In this document: piece by piece, positions 5,261 through 5,415 of the stretch
Layout of the letters: each line of letters starts with the position of its first letter
Numbering within the stretch: the stretch's first letter is position 1
NCBI GenBank assembly: GCA_017417085.1
Contig: JAFPZV010000126.1
Coordinates: forward strand, 1 to 5,415
Reading direction: 5' to 3'
From: Deltaproteobacteria bacterium
Lineage (GTDB): Bacteria > Desulfobacterota > Desulfuromonadia > Desulfuromonadales > JAAYDE01
Length of the DNA stretch: 5,415 bases
Program-made: the position numbers and the translations under genes
The notes under the pieces: generated by a model
What the model was told of the DNA's origin: nothing
Seen by the model: only the letters and a program-made list of their open reading frames with translations
Database searches by the model: none

Positions 5261-5415
5261 GTGATTGAACGGTATACCCGCAAGGAAATGGCACACATTT
5301 GGGAACCAGAGAACCGCTTTCGGATCTGGCTGCAAATCGAGACACTGGCCTGCGAGGCTCAGGCGCAGCTGGGCGTCATTCCGCCGGAGGCGGCAAGAGC
5401 CGTCCGCGAGAAGGG
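5261..5415 (+). CDS. purB: Adenylosuccinate lyase, N-terminal part (runs off the right edge)
   Basis: Only the first 51 codons and two bases are in the window. They encode MIERYTRKEMAHIW, then ENRFRIW (17-23), ETLACEAQAQLG (27-38) and IPPEAA (40-45). This is the standard N-terminal opening of bacterial adenylosuccinate lyase of about 430 residues. The full enzyme works twice in purine synthesis, releasing fumarate from SAICAR to give AICAR and from adenylosuccinate to give AMP. The catalytic and signature regions are beyond the edge and cannot be checked. The GTG start is supported by AGGGAG eight bases upstream. The 122-base gap from the MBL gene contains an AT-rich stretch with AATAAT (5230-5235) but no good -35 box, so I cannot say whether purB has its own promoter. 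Confidence 0.93.
   Translation, partial: MIERYTRKEMAHIWEPENRFRIWLQIETLACEAQAQLGVIPPEAARAVREK

Overview
The window (about 57% GC by eye) holds four genes on the minus strand in the order gap, pgk, tpiA, secG. A tRNA gene starting on the same strand is cut by the left edge. On the right, a divergent plus-strand pair encodes a YycJ/WalJ-type metallo-beta-lactamase-fold protein and the first 51 codons of purB. All strongly supported genes are housekeeping. I see no mobile element, CRISPR array, toxin-antitoxin pair, phage or defence gene. The gene order and the character of the proteins recall Desulfuromonadales (Geobacter/Pelobacter-type Desulfobacterota). That placement is from memory and is moderate confidence only.

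Layout: positions 10-1 (minus) read as the 5' end of a tRNA-Leu, with a near-consensus sigma-70 promoter just upstream (51-23). secG (921-73) is a normal two-helix translocon subunit carrying a tail of about 200 residues rich in Ala, Pro and Glu, part of it built of hexapeptide repeats. tpiA (1788-1027) and pgk (3013-1826) lie close together, each with a strong Shine-Dalgarno sequence. gap (4108-3110) is followed at once by an intrinsic terminator (3099-3060), which would limit transcription into pgk. The 253-bp divergent region (4109-4361) carries candidate promoters for both directions and a 7-bp-arm inverted repeat. The MBL gene (4362-5138) starts with TTG. purB starts with GTG at 5261 and runs off the right edge.

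How the genes work together: TpiA interconverts the triose phosphates. GAPDH oxidises glyceraldehyde-3-phosphate to 1,3-bisphosphoglycerate, and Pgk then makes ATP from it. The set can run in glycolysis or gluconeogenesis. SecG and the tRNA-Leu are unrelated in function but are found in this order in several bacteria (secG followed by a tRNA-Leu also occurs in E. coli). The most unusual elements are the long SecG tail, the gap-pgk terminator, and the in-frame TTG with its own Shine-Dalgarno upstream of gap. None of these amounts to a new system.
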